Positions 47,284 through 50,081 of a stretch of 50,081 bases of DNA are shown here, piece by piece (the stretch's first letter is position 1; each line of letters begins with the position of its first letter). Position numbers and translations under genes: made by a program. The stretch is from Acanthamoeba castellanii str. Neff (taxonomy: Eukaryota > Discosea > Longamoebia > Acanthamoebidae). The notes beneath the pieces are model-generated. The model saw only the letters and a list, made by a program, of their open reading frames with translations. It made no database searches and had not been told where the DNA came from. The stretch is taken from NCBI RefSeq assembly GCF_000313135.1, contig NW_004457693.1:12734-62814 (forward strand). Reading direction: 5' to 3'.

Positions 47284-50081
47284 TCAGCCTCTGCCCCTGC
47301 TGCCGGCCTGGCCGCACTGGTGGCAGCAGGCCCGACGGGTGGGTCCGACCAACAGGTAGCCGCTGGTGAGCGGCGCTCGGCAGTCGGCGCACACGAAGCA
47401 CCGCGCGTGGGCCACGTTGTTCTCGACCTTGACGCACTGGCCCTCCAGCAGCTGCGCGCACAGGTAGCACTTGCGGCCGAAGGCCTCCTTGACGCAGGCT
47501 GAGTGGTAGGGCTTGCCGTCCTTCAGCACGAACTTCATCGCCTTGAACGGCTGGCGGCAGCGCTCGCACGTGAAGCAGTTCTCGTGCCACGAACCGTTGA
47601 GCGCGCCCACCACCTGCTCCCCGTTGCCGAACGGCTTGCCGCAGCCCGAGCAGAACCGAGCGCCAGTGTTCAACCCTGCGCCGACGCGTTTGCCGTTTGT
47701 GATGTGCTTTTCGGGGAATCACAACTATTTGGGCGGAAGCGCGTACCGGCTTGCTGCACCTGCGTGCCGGGCGTGGGCGGGAGCGGTTTGGGCTTCGATG
47801 AACTTGGCGCGAGAGTGGCTCGGCTGCCCGCCGGAGGGCCGGAGGGCGCGGTGGGTCTGGTCGGGAGGCCGGTCGTGCTGGCGCTGGGAGCGGCTGCCTG
47901 ATATCGCGCCGGTCCCGAACCGCCGCCGCTGAAGGCCGGTCGAGGGGGCGCCAGTGCCGACGTGGCTGGCGGTGCCCCGAGACTACCACTAGTCGCGGGC
48001 GTCGTCGCCGTGTGGGAGCGTTGAAAGCGCGAAGCCATGTCGCTCACGTTGCCACCGCCGCCGTAGGGCGACGTGGTTGGGGGCGCGGTGGCCGCGGCGG
48101 GCCGGAGCGAGCCAGTGCCGGCGGCGTTGACCGGACGCGGAGGAGGAGGCGCCGACGCAGCCTGCGCAGGCATCGGGGTGTCCGTCCTCTTCAAGTTACT
48201 CCGGAAGGTGGTGTTCGACGAAGCTGACGTCGTTGTGGTGGAGCCGGCCGAGACAGGGATCGAGGGCGCCGACGCGGACCCGGGCGAGCCGCGTGTGAGC
48301 GAGGGCGGCGCCGACGCGCCATTGCTCGGCGTGGTTGCGGGCGAGGGCTGCTGTGACTCGCTGCTGCTGCTGCTGGCTTCTCCTTGCTCTTGCCGAATCG
48401 CTTGCTCACGTTGCCCACCTTGGACTTCAGTGCCTTGCTCTCGTCCGCGGCCTCACCTGCTCCGAAGTACCCGCTCTCGGCTGTGAGCTTCGAAGAACCG
48501 TGTGTCGTGTCGTGTGTGCGTACCGCGCAAATTCTTGAACCAGCCGCCCATGCCGAGGCCCTTGCGGTCCTTGGCCTCGAGGCATGCCATGCAGATGGGT
48601 CGACCGTCCTTATCCTGCGTGTCGCCCTCAACGTCGCAGCCGCACTTGCAGCAGACCTCGAACACGGCCGGCTGCTGCTCCATCTGGTTGTGCGCCACCG
48701 GCGTGTGCGTCTGGGCCTTCAGTAGCACGCAGTTCCGCAGCGTGCCCTTCTCGGACATCGTCTCCCTATGATTCATTCCAGCGCCCGTCAGTAAGCTGCC
48801 GCGTCGCGTGTTGTGTGCGTGTGCGGTGGTGCGTGTGCGTGTGAGCCGGTACCGTTCCATGATGAAGCTGAACCACATCTGAGAGGCCTCGAACTGGTCG
48901 AGGAATGACTTGATGGCCGGCGGCTGGGCATCGCGGAAGGCCTGCACGTTGAGCTTGTTGTTCCGCATGAACTGGGCGTAGCCCGACAGGATGCTCTGGA
49001 AGAAGTCCAGGAACGCCGCCGCCACGTCCAGGTCGAACGCTCGTCCCTCTGCGCACCACCAAGAAAGACCGGTCCGTCCCGTGAGTTGTTACAATAAGTT
49101 ATCATCGGTGTGTGTGTGTGTGTGTATGTGTGTTGTCGCGTCGGGTCGTGTGTGTGGCCTCATGAGACCAGGGCTTCCACGTACTCTTTCCGGAAGCCAC
49201 AATGGAGTCGAGGCTCATCTCGAGCGTTCGTAACTCGTGTGCGGGTAGAACGCTCGGGAACCCGGGGCTGATGATGAAGGTCCCCTTATCCAAATCCACT
49301 AAATACACCTGCGCACGTGGCGTTATTATCGTCGTGTGTGCGTGTGTTATTGTTTTCTTAGTCAGGCATGTGGTACCTCCTCCAGGGGCTGTTTCTTGAC
49401 GGCGGGAATGCTGTCGGCAAGAATGCCGAGCATGAAGGGCATCGGTGCCGCGCAGTAGTCCAGGAGCGACTGGGGCAGCACGGGGATGAAGACGTGCTGC
49501 CACGAGAACGGGTAGAGGAGTGCGCTGAGCGCGTTCACGCAGGACGACAGAATGCCCAGCGTCTTGGCCGCCACGATGACGCGTCGCTCCAGCAGCATGT
49601 TGCCGAAGAGCTCCAGAATCTTGGGCACGGGCATCAGCTTGAACAAGGTCACGAACGACACCTGCGCCGCCGTGTGATTTACCACGACGCTCAGTTGTGT
49701 GTATGTGTGTGTTGCGTGTGTGTATGTGTGTATGTGTGTGTGCGCGCGCGCGCGCGCGTGGCGAGAGAGCAGACAGATGCGTAAGGGCGTACATAGTCGA
49801 GGTATTCGAAGCGCGAGCCCAGCGATCGGGTGAGTTGGTAGACGTCGCCGTTGGAGCTGCTGGCGCCGCCGCCCGCCGCGAAGGTGCGCACGGTGATGGT
49901 CTCGCCCGGGTCCGGGAACTTGTTGGCCAGCACCGACTGCAGGAAGGAGAACACAGCGGTGGGCTTGGGCTTGGTCGACGCCTTCCGCCGCTCCTCGACG
50001 ATGTCCAATATGCGCCGGAAGAGCGTAAACGAAGTGCTGGCCCGCATCCCGAACCGACAACAGATCAGTCAACTGCGTGTG
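47284..50081 (-). CDS. DENN-domain protein with C-terminal LIM domains, cut by window edge
   Basis: Probable Rab guanine-nucleotide exchange factor. On minus from the right edge: an N-terminal DENN part (SFTLFRRILDIVEERR, VFSFLQSVLANKFPDPGETI; about 50060-49795), the central DENN module (LFKLMPVPKILELFGNMLLE and VYLVDLDKGTFI; about 49660-49190), the downstream helical module (AAAFLDFFQSILSGYAQFMR; about 49050-48855), a Cys pair unit CCKCG..CMACLEA (48650-48580), a long Pro/Ser/Thr-rich linker, and two LIM zinc fingers (FCSGCGKPF..WHENCFTCERC and CYLCAQLL..HARCFVCADC; 47660-47370). The stop is at 47284. The linker changes frame at an AGC repeat near 48360-48380, so either an indel or an unrecognised intron lies there. 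The 5' end lies outside the window. Confidence 0.85.
48359..48378. repeat. (CTG/CAG)n trinucleotide repeat
   Basis: Short CTG run (AGC on the coding strand) in the linker of the DENN-LIM gene, at the point where the coding frame shifts. Confidence 0.85.
49741..49757. repeat. (CG)n tract next to TG repeats
   Basis: Alternating CG following TG/TATG repeats, in an intron of the DENN-LIM gene; potentially Z-DNA forming. Confidence 0.8.

Overview
The window looks like nuclear DNA of a free-living amoebozoan, most likely Acanthamoeba (castellanii-like). Coding sequence is GC-rich. Nearly every gene is broken by short introns of roughly 50 to 180 bases, many filled with CA/TG/ACGC simple repeats. 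Intergenic gaps are often only 50 to 350 bp. A 5S rRNA gene at 27698-27815 (minus) reads, as far as I can recall, as the published Acanthamoeba 5S. The gene content also fits: receptor kinases fused to nucleotide cyclases, a tyrosine-motif scaffold and amoebozoan-style fusions.

Left part (1-20.0 kb), housekeeping and trafficking genes: the 5' part of a bacterial/mitochondrial-type histidyl-tRNA synthetase (minus, runs off the left edge); an unrecognised secreted/type I membrane protein; F-actin capping protein beta; a 19-exon HPS3-like BLOC-2 subunit; a 126-residue ankyrin protein; a coiled-coil protein; a small protein built of tyrosine motifs; presenilin (gamma-secretase catalytic subunit); an unrecognised basic protein; and splicing factor SPF45/RBM17. 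An assembly gap of 26 N lies at 19557-19582. It is flanked by two copies of the same ~0.75 kb (the SPF45 5' end and its promoter), which I read as two contig ends that were never merged.

Centre (20.2-39.4 kb): two very similar giant receptors in convergent orientation, receptor 1 on plus (about 20245-27458) and receptor 2 on minus (31437-39368). Each has a signal region, two tandem domains resembling bacterial phosphate-binding protein PstS, an EGF-like motif, one membrane span, a TKL-type kinase, a class III nucleotide cyclase domain, and a second TKL-type kinase. Both cyclases carry Glu where the second metal-binding Asp is expected. The receptor 2 cyclase also has an apparent one-base frameshift. 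The 4 kb between them holds the 5S gene, an F-box gene, a rearranged wreck of a third receptor with an inversion junction, and a small secreted-protein gene solved exon by exon.

Right part (39.7-50.1 kb): a secreted saposin-B-like protein, intronless uroporphyrinogen decarboxylase, Integrator subunit INTS3, and a DENN-domain protein ending in two LIM domains that runs off the right edge.

Most genes are unrelated housekeeping functions rather than an operon-like system. The coherent unit is the inverted receptor pair. It would couple an extracellular PstS-like sensor to phosphorylation and, perhaps, cyclic nucleotide output in one polypeptide. Exon boundaries were worked out by eye. For nine genes (CAPZB, HPS3, ankyrin, coiled-coil, tyrosine-motif, saposin-like, F-box, secreted minus-strand gene, UroD) the joined exons give one open frame; presenilin does so apart from one non-canonical junction. 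The others have approximate internal structure.
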